Shown piece by piece: positions 9,420 to 18,455 of a stretch of DNA of 64,000 nucleotides. The stretch lies in assembly GCF_007989805.1 (NCBI RefSeq), contig NZ_BJUB01000011.1, positions 62,001-126,000 on the forward strand, given 5' to 3'. This DNA is from Cellulomonas xylanilytica. GTDB lineage: Bacteria > Actinomycetota > Actinomycetes > Actinomycetales > Cellulomonadaceae. Under the pieces are notes generated by a model. The model had not been told where the DNA came from and did not search any database. It worked only from the letters and a program-made list of their open reading frames with translations. The stretch's first letter is position 1, and every line of letters starts with the position of its first letter. Both the position numbers and the translations under genes were made by a program.

Positions 9420-10354
9420 CAGAAGTCCGCCTCTCTGCGCTGAAGGACCTTGAACTGGAACAGGGAGACGATGGTGATGACGATGAAGAAGACCACCGCG
9501 TTCGCCGACTGGTAGGCGAACTCCCCACCGGAGAAGCCGCCGCGGAAGATGAGCAGCGTGACGGACTCCGTCGCCGTGCCCGGACCGCCGTTCGTCAGGG
9601 CGACGATCTGGTCGAAGACCTGCAGGAAGCCCTTGAGGCTCAGCACGACGTTGATCGTGAAGAACGCGCTGATCAGCGGGAACGTGATCGACGAGAACTG
9701 CCGCCAGGGCTTGGCGCCGTCCAGGGACGCGGCCTCGTAGAGCTCGCGCGGGATCGTCTGCAGCCCGGACAGGTAGATGATGATCGTGAAGGCGCACGCC
9801 TGCCAGACGGCGAGCGCGACGATCGCGGTCCACGCCCAGGTCTCGTTCGTCAGGATGTTGTCGGCGATGAGCGGGATGCCCGACAGGATCTTCGGCAGCG
9901 AGCTGGAGAACAGGAACTGGAAGACGTAGCCGATGACCAGGGCCGCCAGGACGTACGGGACGAAGTACACGCCACGCCACAGGTTGCGCGCCATGATCTT
10001 GGCGTTCAGGCCCATCGCGATGGCGAGCGAGATCGCGTTCGTCAGCACGGTCGCCGCGATCGCGAACAGGAACGAGAACCCGTAGGCCGCCAGGACGCGG
10101 TCGTCCTTGAACAGGTTGACGTAGTTGGACACACCGACGAAGTTCCACGCGCCGTAGCCGGCGTAGTTGGTGAAGCTGTAGAAGATGCCGACGAGCACCG
10201 GGATGGTGTGGAACAGGAAGAACGCGATGACGGCGGGCCAGACCATCCAGTAGAACGTGCGCTGCGCGCGGCCGACCTTGACGGGCGGCACCGTCGAGCG
10301 CCCGGTCCTGCCGGCCGGGGGTGCTGCGGGTGGGGCTTGCGTGGAGGACGTCAT
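9419..10354 (-). CDS. Sugar ABC transporter permease, MalF type (alpha-galactoside locus)
   Basis: Importer permease of 311 aa. A Pro/Ala-rich N-terminus precedes the hydrophobic segment beginning FYWMVWPAVIAFFLFHTIP, and the EAA loop reads RELYEAASLDGAKPWRQFSS. I chose ATG 10354, which lies 2 nt after the stop of the binding-protein gene. A longer open frame upstream is only an out-of-frame overlap with that gene. With the MalG-type protein it forms the channel for sugars processed by the GH36 and GH13 enzymes nearby. Confidence 0.92.
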   Translation of the reverse strand: MTSSTQAPPAAPPAGRTGRSTVPPVKVGRAQRTFYWMVWPAVIAFFLFHTIPVLVGIFYSFTNYAGYGAWNFVGVSNYVNLFKDDRVLAAYGFSFLFAIAATVLTNAISLAIAMGLNAKIMARNLWRGVYFVPYVLAALVIGYVFQFLFSSSLPKILSGIPLIADNILTNETWAWTAIVALAVWQACAFTIIIYLSGLQTIPRELYEAASLDGAKPWRQFSSITFPLISAFFTINVVLSLKGFLQVFDQIVALTNGGPGTATESVTLLIFRGGFSGGEFAYQSANAVVFFIVITIVSLFQFKVLQRREADF

Positions 10355-10356
10355 CG

Positions 10357-11646
10357 TCAGTCTCCCGTCACGGGGATGGTGCGAGCGGCGACCTTGCTCC
10401 ACTCGCTGTCGAGGGTGGCGAGCGCGGCCTCCGCGTCGCCGTTGAACAGGAACTGCTGGTCGATGGCCGGCAGCGGGATGCTGGGCGGGATCTGGTGGTC
10501 GATGAAGCCGGCGATCCGGCCCTCGTCGAAGTACGGCGCGACCGACTGGATCGCCGGCTCGTCGCTCAGCTCGGCACCCTCCACGGACGGGATCATGTTC
10601 TGCGAGGCGGCGAACTCCTCGATCACATCCTTCTCGAACAGGTAGTCGATGAACCGCAGGGCCTCGGCGGGGTGGGCCGACTCCTTCGGCATGGTCACCA
10701 CGACGTCGACGCCGGAGACGAGCACCCGGTCGTCGGGGTCCTCGGTGGCCGGGTACGGGAAGATTCCTGCCCGGATGTCCGGGTTGATGCCCTTGATCGG
10801 GCTCAGCGCCCAGATGCCCTGCAGCAGCATCGCGACCTCGCCGTTGGCGAACGCGGCGTTGCCGTCGTCGTACGTCGCCCCTCGGTAGCCGTCCTGCATG
10901 TACTCGAACAGCTCGTACTGCTGATCCATCGCCTCCGCGAAGTTCTTCTCGAACGACACCTCCGAGTCGGGTCCGGTGTCCTCGCCCTGCTCGCGCATCG
11001 CGTCGAAGAAACCGTCCATCGCGGGGTAGGCGCCGAGGGCGTTCCACGACGGCATCCCGGTCCACGAGTCGGCCAGCGTCCCGTAGAACGGCGTGATCCC
11101 CGCGGCCTCGAGCGCATCGCACACGGCGATGAGCTCGTCCCAGGTCTCGGGGACCTCCAGGCCCTGCTCGGCGAAGATGTCCTGGTTGTAGATGACGCCG
11201 TTGGCGTTGTTGACGTAGCCCAGGCCGTTGACCTCGTCGCCGTAGGTGCCGAGGTCGGTGAGGATCTCCTGCACCGCCGGGTTGATCGTCTCCAGCACAG
11301 GCTCGTCGGAGAAGTCGTAGAAGACCCCGGCCTCCGCCAGGCGCCCGAAGTTGCCGCTCGCGTTGAGCGTGATGACGTCCGGCGCCTTGTCCTTCACCAG
11401 CAGCGTCCGGATGGCTGTGTCCGCATCGGCGACCTGGTTCTGGACGACGCGGATGTCGGGGTTCTCCGCCTCGAAGTCGGCGATGATCCGGGTGAAGTCC
11501 TCGAGCGCCTCACCCTTGAACTGGAAGAAGTTCAGGGTGGTGACGCCGTCGGACGGTTCGTTCGCGCAGCCGGCGACCGCGGTCAGCAGGGCGACCGCCC
11601 CGGCTACCGCCGCCACGCGACCTCGTCGCGTCATTCGGTGTTTCAT
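10357..11646 (-). CDS. Sugar ABC transporter substrate-binding lipoprotein
   Basis: Family 1 solute-binding protein, 429 aa. The signal peptide ends in a lipobox (TAVAGC, Cys27), so it is lipid-anchored outside the cell. The start ATG has a strong AAGGAGG site upstream, and the codons overlap the GH36 stop (ATGA). It is only distantly related to the two binding proteins at 1-6620. Being encoded between an alpha-galactosidase and two permeases, it probably binds raffinose, melibiose, stachyose or a similar alpha-galactoside. Confidence 0.93.
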   Translation of the reverse strand: MKHRMTRRGRVAAVAGAVALLTAVAGCANEPSDGVTTLNFFQFKGEALEDFTRIIADFEAENPDIRVVQNQVADADTAIRTLLVKDKAPDVITLNASGNFGRLAEAGVFYDFSDEPVLETINPAVQEILTDLGTYGDEVNGLGYVNNANGVIYNQDIFAEQGLEVPETWDELIAVCDALEAAGITPFYGTLADSWTGMPSWNALGAYPAMDGFFDAMREQGEDTGPDSEVSFEKNFAEAMDQQYELFEYMQDGYRGATYDDGNAAFANGEVAMLLQGIWALSPIKGINPDIRAGIFPYPATEDPDDRVLVSGVDVVVTMPKESAHPAEALRFIDYLFEKDVIEEFAASQNMIPSVEGAELSDEPAIQSVAPYFDEGRIAGFIDHQIPPSIPLPAIDQQFLFNGDAEAALATLDSEWSKVAARTIPVTGD

Positions 11647-13856
11647 CGTGCGCCTCCTTGCGCCTGGTGGGGTGCTCCGTCGTCGGCCAGCAGCTCGATG
11701 ACGGTGGATCTCTGGGGGTACTGGACCGGGGGTCGCAGTCCGACAACGTCGAGCTCGCGACCCGTCAGCGCGACGTCGTGCTCCTGCCACGCGAGCGCCG
11801 ACTGGGCTGCGGCGCCCGTCGAGCCGCCGACGACCCGGATGCGGTACTGCCGGCCGGGGTCGAGCCCGGGGATCCGGACCCGTCCGGGCGGGTAGGCGAC
11901 GGTCGTGCCGGTCTGCGTGAGGGTGAAGACGGCGGCGGAGCCGTCGCCCGCGACGATGCCGCGGACGTCGATGCCGGGCTCCGTGCCGTCGACGTCGACG
12001 GTGCGACCGGTCGCGACGAGCGGGCGGACGCGCTTGGCGAGCTCGACCCACGCGGCGATGCGGGACCGGGTCGCGTCGTCGGTCGCGGTGAGGTCCCACT
12101 CGATGCCGGCGTGCCCGAGGAGCGCGACCGCGCCACTGAGGTCGAGGTCGACGGTCCGTCCGGTGGAGTGCACGACGGGGCTGGTCAGGTGCATGCCCAT
12201 CAGCTCGGGCGGCACGACCAGGGCCGTGTACCGCTGGTTCGTCAGGCGCTCGAGCGGGTCCAGGCTGTCGCTGGTCCAGATCCGGTCGGTGCGGGCCAGG
12301 ATGCCCAGGTCCACCCGGGCACCTCCCGACGCGCAGCTCTCGATCTCCAGCCCGGGGTGGGCGGCCTTGAGCTCGTCCAGCAGCCGGTAGAGCGCGAGCG
12401 TGTGCTCGCGGACTCGGGCGACCCCGTCCGGACCGCTGCCGGCGTCCAGCAGGTCGCGGTTGTGGTCCCACTTCAGGTAGGCGATGGGGTACTCGTCGAG
12501 CAGCTCGTGCAGGCGGGAGACGACGTGGTCGTACGCGCCGGAGTGCGCGAGGTCGAGCACCTGCTGCTGACGGGCGGACGGCGGCAGCGTCATCCGCGCC
12601 CGCAGGATCCAGTCGGGGTGCTCCCGTGCGAGGTCGCTGTCGGGGTTGACCATCTCGGGCTCCACCCACAGGCCGAACTCCATGCCGCGCTCGCGCACGT
12701 GGTCCACGAGGGGGTGCAGCCCTTCCGGCCAGACCGTCGCGTCGACGTACCAGTCGCCCAGCCCGGCAGTGTCGTCGCGACGGCCGACGAACCAGCCGTC
12801 GTCCAGCACGAACCGCTCGACCCCGACGGACGCGGCGGCGTCCGCGAGCGCGGTCAGCCGCTCGAGCGAGTGGTCGAAGTAGACGGCCTCCCACGTGTTG
12901 AGGGTGATCGGCCGCGGGCGGCGCGGGTGGGCCGGCCGACTGCGCCACTCGTCGTGGAAGCGGTGCGCGAGCTCGCTCAGCCCGTCGCCCCAGGAGCCGA
13001 GGACCTCCGGGGAGGTGATGGACCCGCCGGGTGCGAGCACGACCTCCCCGGGGGCGAACAGCTCACCGCCGGCGAGGAAGGCCTCACCCGACACGGACCG
13101 TTCCGCGACGAGCCGGTGGTTGCCGCTCCACGCGACGTGGACGGCGTGGACGCGTCCGCGCTCGAAGCCGAACCCGGGGCGGCCGGCCGCCAGCAGGAGG
13201 GTGGCGTCGGCGCCCGGCCGTCCGCGCCGGCTCTCCCGCAGGTAGGTCCCGTACCCGAAGGGGTGCCGCTGCGGCGACCGCTCGCGCAGGTGTCGGCCGG
13301 TGGTGTCGAGGATCTCGGTGGCGTCCCACGGCACGGGGAACGCGAGATGCAGGTGCTGGACGGTGTAGCGGGAGTCGCCGTCGTTACGGAGCGTTATCCG
13401 CTGGTGGAGCAGACCGGCGACGCCGACGCGGAGCTCCAGCCGTGCGGTGAGCCGGGCCTCGCGGTCGACCAGCGTCAGCTGCGCCCAGTCGTCGCCGGCC
13501 TCGACGTCGACGAGCTCGAGCCGCACGCTGAAGGAGGCCCCGTCGCGATGCCCCTCCAGGCCGGGGGTGCCGAGCCAGCCCCCTGCCGGGGTGGCGACGA
13601 GGGTGGCGCGGGCGGGCTCGTCCAGACCCCCCGAGACCCGCTGCGGCCGGGCTGCGACCGCCAGGCCGCGCAGCGTCTGCTCGTCGGAGTCCGTGAGCTC
13701 CTCGCCCCAGTGCACGATCGCCGGGTGCGGGAGGACGTCGAGGTCGATCACGACGCTGGTGCCGCCGCCGTGCAGGTGGAGCACCCGCCCGGCGGCGGCG
13801 GGCGAGGCCGGGGTCGTGGCTGTGCGGTCGGTCGTCACCTCGTCGTGAGAGAGCAT
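11643..13856 (-). CDS. Alpha-galactosidase, glycoside hydrolase family 36
   Basis: Retaining alpha-galactosidase of 737 aa with no signal peptide, so it acts inside the cell on imported alpha-galactosides. Domains are an N-terminal beta-supersandwich (about 1-310), a TIM barrel (about 315-640) and a C-terminal beta domain. The nucleophile is Asp464 in YLKWDHNRD and the acid/base is Asp530 in TSDSLDPLERL. FVLDDGWF and ESCASGGAR are also typical of GH36. The start ATG directly follows a promoter-like sequence, with no ribosome-binding site, so the mRNA is likely leaderless. It is the first gene of the importer operon and divergent from the ROK regulator. Confidence 0.94.
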   Translation of the reverse strand: MLSHDEVTTDRTATTPASPAAAGRVLHLHGGGTSVVIDLDVLPHPAIVHWGEELTDSDEQTLRGLAVAARPQRVSGGLDEPARATLVATPAGGWLGTPGLEGHRDGASFSVRLELVDVEAGDDWAQLTLVDREARLTARLELRVGVAGLLHQRITLRNDGDSRYTVQHLHLAFPVPWDATEILDTTGRHLRERSPQRHPFGYGTYLRESRRGRPGADATLLLAAGRPGFGFERGRVHAVHVAWSGNHRLVAERSVSGEAFLAGGELFAPGEVVLAPGGSITSPEVLGSWGDGLSELAHRFHDEWRSRPAHPRRPRPITLNTWEAVYFDHSLERLTALADAAASVGVERFVLDDGWFVGRRDDTAGLGDWYVDATVWPEGLHPLVDHVRERGMEFGLWVEPEMVNPDSDLAREHPDWILRARMTLPPSARQQQVLDLAHSGAYDHVVSRLHELLDEYPIAYLKWDHNRDLLDAGSGPDGVARVREHTLALYRLLDELKAAHPGLEIESCASGGARVDLGILARTDRIWTSDSLDPLERLTNQRYTALVVPPELMGMHLTSPVVHSTGRTVDLDLSGAVALLGHAGIEWDLTATDDATRSRIAAWVELAKRVRPLVATGRTVDVDGTEPGIDVRGIVAGDGSAAVFTLTQTGTTVAYPPGRVRIPGLDPGRQYRIRVVGGSTGAAAQSALAWQEHDVALTGRELDVVGLRPPVQYPQRSTVIELLADDGAPHQAQGGAR

Positions 13857-13968
13857 GAGATAGTTCTAGCACGGAATAAAGACACCGGACAAGACGGTCG
13901 CGGCCCGCGATTGCGCGGCTGCAGCGCCGCCTTCGTGCCATGATGGAACCAATGAACCGGTCGAGCGC
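13856..13968. promoter_or_regulatory. Divergent control region between GH36 operon and ROK regulator
   Basis: On the minus strand a sigma-70-like promoter reads TTGTCC (13887-13892), an 18-nt spacer and TAGAAC (13863-13868). The predicted transcription start is at or next to the GH36 ATG (13856). The AT-rich patch around 13861-13880 is unusual for this genome and is a plausible binding area for the divergent ROK regulator. I did not find one unambiguous palindrome. The ROK start at 13969 has only a weak ribosome-binding sequence. Confidence 0.6.
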
Positions 13969-15120
13969 ATGTTGAGCGACAGCGAGAGAGCCCTCGCCCG
14001 CGCGGTGCTGATCCACGGCCCGATCTCCCGCAGCGAGCTCACGAGCCGCCTCGGGCTGTCGCCGCCGAGCCTCACCCGCCTGGCCAAGCCGTTCCTCGAC
14101 CGCGGGCTGATGGTCGAGCTCGACGACCGGTCCGACGGTTCGATCGGCCGACCCGTCCGACCGCTCGATGTGCGCCCGGGCCTGGCCCACTTTGCGGGGG
14201 TCAAGATCACGGGGGAGGCCCTCCACGTGGTGGCGACGGACGTGCGCGCCGGACTCCTCGCCTACCAGGAGCACCCGTTGGGGGGCCGCGACCCGAAGGG
14301 CGTCGCGGCCGAGATCGCCCGCGTGGTGCGGGGGCTGGGCGTCGACCGCATCGCGGGCGTCGGGGTGTCGCTCGGGGGCGCCGTCCGGGACGGCCGCGTG
14401 GAGTTCGCCCCCTTCCTCGACTGGACGGACGTGCCGTTCGCCCGGCTCGTCGAGGCCGAGCTCGGCGTCCCGGCGTCGATCGAGAACGACCTCGTCGCCC
14501 TCGCCGAGGCCGAGCGCTGGTTCGGGCGCGGCGCCGGCATCCCCGGGTTCGTCGTCATCACCATCGGAGCGGGCATCGGCTACGCGCTCGTCGTGAACGG
14601 GCAGGCCGTGCACTCCCGCGAGGCGGGCGTGGGCCTGGGCGGGCACATCCCGCTCGCCGCCAGCGGGCCCGTCTGCCACGCGGGGCACCGCGGGTGCGCG
14701 GAAGCCATGCTCACGTCGGGATCGATCGCTGCCCAGGTGTCGGCGGCCCTGCAGCGCCCGGTCGACTACGACGAGGTGCTCCGGCTCGCGGCCGCGGGCG
14801 ACCCGGCGGCGACGACGGTCGTCGACGAGGCCGCAGCCGCGCTCGGGCGTCTGGTCGCGATGGCCGCCAACCTGACCCTGCAGCCTGCGGCCGTGCTGGC
14901 CGGCGAGGGGATCGGCCTGTTCTCCCTCGCGGAGGACCGCGTGCGGGCGGCCGTCGCAGCGGACCGGGACCCGCGCGCGGAGCCCGTCAGGCTCTACGTC
15001 GACGACTCCGGCTTCTCGGCCTGGGCGCGGGGCGCGGCCACCGTCGCGATCCAGGACGCCGTCGACCGCATCGACCTCGACCAGGTGGAGCAGGAGCTGC
15101 TGCCCACCCCCGCACCGTGA
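13969..15120 (+). CDS. ROK-family transcriptional regulator (NagC/XylR class)
   Basis: DNA-binding sugar-responsive regulator of 383 aa. An N-terminal winged helix-turn-helix (about 1-75) precedes a ROK sugar-kinase-like fold. ROK features include ENDLVALAEAERWFG and ITIGAGIGYALV. The structural zinc motif is GPVCHAGHRGCAEAM, in which the usual middle cysteine of CxCGxxGC is replaced by Ala. It lies between the divergent GH36 importer operon and the GH13 gene 12 nt downstream, so it most likely controls both in response to an alpha-galactoside or a phosphorylated sugar. The start could shift by a few codons. Confidence 0.88.
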   Translation: MLSDSERALARAVLIHGPISRSELTSRLGLSPPSLTRLAKPFLDRGLMVELDDRSDGSIGRPVRPLDVRPGLAHFAGVKITGEALHVVATDVRAGLLAYQEHPLGGRDPKGVAAEIARVVRGLGVDRIAGVGVSLGGAVRDGRVEFAPFLDWTDVPFARLVEAELGVPASIENDLVALAEAERWFGRGAGIPGFVVITIGAGIGYALVVNGQAVHSREAGVGLGGHIPLAASGPVCHAGHRGCAEAMLTSGSIAAQVSAALQRPVDYDEVLRLAAAGDPAATTVVDEAAAALGRLVAMAANLTLQPAAVLAGEGIGLFSLAEDRVRAAVAADRDPRAEPVRLYVDDSGFSAWARGAATVAIQDAVDRIDLDQVEQELLPTPAP

Positions 15121-15132
15121 GAGGAGCCCCGA

Positions 15133-16836
15133 ATGACGTGGACCGAGCAGGACGCCCCCTGGTGGACGCGTGCCGTCGTGTACCAGGTGTACCCGCGTTC
15201 GTTCGCGGACTCCGACGGCGACGGCATCGGCGACCTGCGCGGCATCCTGGCGCGGCTCGACCACCTGGCCGAGCTGGGGGTCGACGTCGTGTGGCTGTCG
15301 CCGATCTACGCGTCCCCGCAGGACGACAACGGGTACGACATCAGCGACTACCAGGCGGTCGACCCGGTGTTCGGCACGCTGGAGGACCTCGACGAGCTGG
15401 TCGCGGCGCTGCACGCCCGCGGCATGAAGCTCGTCATGGACCTCGTCGTCAACCACACCTCCGACGAGCACCCGTGGTTCGTCGAGTCCCGGGACCCTGC
15501 GTCGCCCCGGCGGGACTGGTACTGGTGGCGTCCGCCCCGCGACGGGATGGCGGCCGGCGCCCCGGGTGCGGAACCGACCAACTGGGGCTCGTTCTTCGGG
15601 GGTTCCGTGTGGGAGCTCGACGAGAGGTCCGGCGAGTACTTCCTGCACCTGTTCAGCCGCAAGCAGCCGGACCTGAACTGGGAGAACCGCGAGGTCCGCG
15701 ACGCGGTGTACACGATGATGCGCTGGTGGCTGGACCGCGGTGTCGACGGCTTCCGGATGGACGTCATCAACCTCATCTCCAAGGACCCGGCGCTCCCCGA
15801 CGGGGTGGTCACGGGCGGGCTGCTCGCCGACGGCTCCGCGTCGTACGTGTGCGGCCCGCGCATCCACGAGTTCCTCGCGGAGATGCACAAGGAGGTCTTC
15901 GCCGACCGGCCGGAACGGCTGCTGACGGTCGGGGAGATGCCCGGCGTCACGGTCGAGCAGGCGCGTGACTTCACCGACCCCGAGCGTGCGGAGGTCGACA
16001 TGGTGTTCCAGTTCGAGCACGTCGGCCTCGACCACGGTCCGGGCGGCAAGTTCGACGTGCGACCGTTGCGGCTGCTCGACCTCAAGGCGTCGTTCGGACG
16101 CTGGCAGGCCGGGCTGGCCGACGTGGGCTGGAACAGTCTCTACTGGGACAACCACGACCAGCCGCGCATCGTCTCGCGGTTCGGGGACGACGGCCGGTAC
16201 CGGCGGGAGTCCGCCACGATGCTCGCCACGGTCCTGCACCTGCACCGCGGCACGCCGTACGTCTACCAGGGCGAGGAGCTCGGGATGACGAACGCGCACT
16301 TCACGCGGTTCGACCAGTACCGGGACATCGAGACGCTCAACCACGTGGCGATCGCCCGGTCGGTCGGGACCGGGTCCGACGAGGACCTGCTGGCCGGCAT
16401 CGCCGCGATGGGCCGCGACAACGCCCGCACGCCGATGCAGTGGGACGGCTCGCCGCACGCCGGGTTCACCACCGGCACGCCGTGGATCGAGGTGAACGCC
16501 AACTACCCCTCGGTCAACGCCGCGGCGGAGCGCGCGGACCCCGGCTCGGTCTTCCACCACTACCGCGCGCTCGTCGCGCTCCGGCACGAGGACCCCGTGG
16601 TCGCGCTGGGCGACTTCACGATGCTGCTGCCCGACCACGAGCACGTGTACGCGTTCACGCGCCGGCTCGGCGACGTGACGCTGACCGTCCTCGGCAACTT
16701 CTCGGGTGACGAGCAGGAGGTCCGGCTCGACCCCGACCCGGGTCAGCTGGTGCTCGGCAACTACCCCGAGGGAGCTGCCGGCAGGTCGGCGCTCCGGCCG
16801 TGGGAGGCGCGGGTCTACCGCCGGTCGGCCGGCTGA
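15133..16836 (+). CDS. Alpha-glucosidase / oligo-1,6-glucosidase, GH13
   Basis: Intracellular GH13 enzyme of 567 aa cleaving short alpha-glucosides. The conserved regions are DLVVNHTS, GFRMDVIN with nucleophile Asp210, VGEMPG with acid/base Glu268, and NHDQPR with Asp342. It probably hydrolyses the sucrose- or isomaltose-type part left after alpha-galactosidase action, or other imported alpha-glucosides. It is co-transcribed with the ROK regulator (12-nt gap, GAGAGGAG before the ATG). Its last 22 nt overlap the 3' end of the convergent DUF2306 gene, with no room for a terminator between them. Confidence 0.93.
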   Translation: MTWTEQDAPWWTRAVVYQVYPRSFADSDGDGIGDLRGILARLDHLAELGVDVVWLSPIYASPQDDNGYDISDYQAVDPVFGTLEDLDELVAALHARGMKLVMDLVVNHTSDEHPWFVESRDPASPRRDWYWWRPPRDGMAAGAPGAEPTNWGSFFGGSVWELDERSGEYFLHLFSRKQPDLNWENREVRDAVYTMMRWWLDRGVDGFRMDVINLISKDPALPDGVVTGGLLADGSASYVCGPRIHEFLAEMHKEVFADRPERLLTVGEMPGVTVEQARDFTDPERAEVDMVFQFEHVGLDHGPGGKFDVRPLRLLDLKASFGRWQAGLADVGWNSLYWDNHDQPRIVSRFGDDGRYRRESATMLATVLHLHRGTPYVYQGEELGMTNAHFTRFDQYRDIETLNHVAIARSVGTGSDEDLLAGIAAMGRDNARTPMQWDGSPHAGFTTGTPWIEVNANYPSVNAAAERADPGSVFHHYRALVALRHEDPVVALGDFTMLLPDHEHVYAFTRRLGDVTLTVLGNFSGDEQEVRLDPDPGQLVLGNYPEGAAGRSALRPWEARVYRRSAG

Positions 16837-17594
16837 GCGGCCGGTGCCGACGGGTCCACGATCCGCAGGCCCGGCAGCCCGCGCCGCCGGATCATCCACT
16901 CCGCGACGACGAGGTTCGGCACCCACGCGAGGACGGTGACGGCGTTGTACGCGTTGGTGAAGGCGGCGTCGAGGTCGAACGCGTCACCGGCGGCGAACGC
17001 CTGCGCGGCGACGAGGGCCCCCGTCCACAGGCGCAGCATGACGGCACCGAACGTGAGCGAGAAGTTGCGGATCATCCACGCCTGGTGCGACCGCACGTCC
17101 CCGGCGCGGATCGCCCGGTAGGCCCGCCACCCGGTCCACACCCAGAGGACGCCGAGCGTCCCGAACCCGAGGAACCCGATCATGCCGGCGGTGTTGTACG
17201 GGGCCATGACCAGCGACGCGGTCCCGCCCACGGCGACGCCGACGAGGTAGGTGCGCCCCAGCCACCGGTGCAGCCGGGGGAGCCGGCGCCGCGACGCCGC
17301 CCAGAACTGGACGGGCCCCACGGCGAGGGCGACGGCCGCTCCGACGACGTGCACGAGGAACGCGACCTGCACCACGCCCGGGGTCTGCGAGTACGCCGCC
17401 GCGAGCGGCGCCCGGTCGGGGTCGAGCTGCTCGAGCGAGCCCATCAGGTACGGCACGGCCGAGTACGCCACGATCGTCAGCGACGTCAGGAGCACCGCGA
17501 CCCAGCCGATTCGCGCCGTGCCCCGACGCCTCCGCCTGCGACGGGACGACGCGGGTGGCCGCACCGGTGTGAGGTCTGCGGAGAGGGTCGCCAT
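16815..17594 (-). CDS. DUF2306 membrane protein
   Basis: Predicted integral membrane protein of 259 aa with about seven hydrophobic segments and a basic N-terminus (SSRRRRRRRGTAR). The DUF2306-type signatures LHRWLGRTY and SHQAWMIRNF are present. The function of the family is unknown; the conserved His residues suggest cofactor or metal binding. I chose ATG 17594, which follows TACCGT by 8 nt and has no ribosome-binding site; a longer frame to 17669 looks non-coding. The 3' end overlaps the GH13 gene by 22 nt on the opposite strand. Confidence 0.8.
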   Translation of the reverse strand: MATLSADLTPVRPPASSRRRRRRRGTARIGWVAVLLTSLTIVAYSAVPYLMGSLEQLDPDRAPLAAAYSQTPGVVQVAFLVHVVGAAVALAVGPVQFWAASRRRLPRLHRWLGRTYLVGVAVGGTASLVMAPYNTAGMIGFLGFGTLGVLWVWTGWRAYRAIRAGDVRSHQAWMIRNFSLTFGAVMLRLWTGALVAAQAFAAGDAFDLDAAFTNAYNAVTVLAWVPNLVVAEWMIRRRGLPGLRIVDPSAPAAQPADRR

Positions 17595-17767
17595 GTCCGA
17601 CAACGGTAGGAACGTCCTGTGCCGGTGTCGGTGGGGCACGCCCACGCACCCGCCCGGGGGCGCACCCACGCAGCGGCGACGACCGCTGGTCGAGACCGGC
17701 CCGGCCGTGCGCGGCCCGTTGGCTAGGGTCGTCGCGACCGGTGTGCCGGGGGAGAGGTGGTTCGACG

Positions 17768-18337
17768 ATGGGCAAGGTCCACGAGAGGATCGACGGCCGG
17801 CTGCGCGCGTTCGTCGAGGCGCAGCCGATGTTCTTCGTCGCGACGGCCCCCAGCGGTGCGGACGGGCACGTGAACGTCTCGCCCAAGGGCATCGCGGGAT
17901 CGTTCGTCGTGCTCGACGAGCACACGGTCGCGTACCTCGACCTGACGGCCAGCGGGTCGGAGACGATCGCCCACCTGCGGGACAACGGCCGCATCACGCT
18001 GATGTTCTGCGCGTTCCAGGGGCCGCCCAACATCGTGCGGCTGTACGGCCGCGGGCGGTTCGTGACGCTCTACGACGAGGGCTTCACCGAGCTGGCGGCG
18101 CTGTTCCCGGAGACGCGGGGCGCCCGTGCCGTCATCGTCGTGGACGTCGACCGGATCTCCGACTCGTGCGGCTACGGGGTGCCGCTCATGTCGCTCGAGG
18201 GAGAGCGTGAGCTGCTGCCGCAGTACATGGAGCGCAAGGGCCTGGAGGGCCAGGCGGACTACCGCCGGCTGAAGAACCGGACGAGCATCGACGGGCTCCC
18301 GTCGTTCGACATGGACCCCGAGCCGTCCGCACTGTGA
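17768..18337 (+). CDS. Pyridoxamine 5'-phosphate oxidase-fold (FMN/F420-binding) family protein
   Basis: Split-barrel flavin- or F420-binding fold protein of 189 aa, related to PNPOx-like oxidoreductases. The hallmarks are PMFFVATAPSGADGHVNVSP followed by KG, then ITLMFCAFQGPPNIVRLYG. The C-terminal extension (about 150-189) includes LPQYMERKGLEG. The substrate is unknown. ATG 17768 is preferred because GGAGAGG lies 10 nt upstream; a GTG at 17741 is in frame. It is monocistronic and unrelated to the following ilv genes. Confidence 0.85.
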   Translation: MGKVHERIDGRLRAFVEAQPMFFVATAPSGADGHVNVSPKGIAGSFVVLDEHTVAYLDLTASGSETIAHLRDNGRITLMFCAFQGPPNIVRLYGRGRFVTLYDEGFTELAALFPETRGARAVIVVDVDRISDSCGYGVPLMSLEGERELLPQYMERKGLEGQADYRRLKNRTSIDGLPSFDMDPEPSAL

Positions 18338-18374
18338 TCCCGTGAACCACGATGTGAGACAGCCCAGCGGCGGC

Positions 18375-18403
18375 GTGACACAGGGGAGACGTGGGCGTAG
18401 TGT
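18375..18403 (+). promoter_or_regulatory. Promoter of the ilvBNC leader
   Basis: GTGACA (18375-18380), a 17-nt spacer and TAGTGT (18398-18403) match a sigma-70-like promoter well. The predicted start of transcription falls at the GTG of the leader peptide (18411), so the leader would itself be read from a leaderless transcript. Confidence 0.6.
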
Positions 18404-18410
18404 CCAACGG

Positions 18411-18455
18411 GTGCAGACGATCCTTCTCGTAGTACTTCCTGAGCGCGCCGGCTAG
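18411..18455 (+). CDS. ilvBNC leader peptide (attenuation)
   Basis: A 14-codon reading frame, GTG to TAG, encoding [14 protein letters not shown] if GTG is read as Met. Six successive codons (Ile-Leu-Leu-Val-Val-Leu, 18420-18437) specify exactly the three products of the pathway encoded downstream. A GC-rich stem and then a T-tailed terminator follow, before ilvB. This is the layout of a branched-chain amino acid attenuator: ribosome stalling when charged tRNA is scarce should favour read-through. It is too short to be found by normal gene calling. Confidence 0.85.
   Translation: MQTILLVVLPERAG

Noticed and set aside
13384..16926. Very long minus-strand open frame across the ROK and GH13 genes
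   Set aside because: Composition is that of a shadow frame (Arg/Pro/Val/Asp/Gly-rich, no domain). Both plus-strand genes have clear catalytic or binding motifs in frame.
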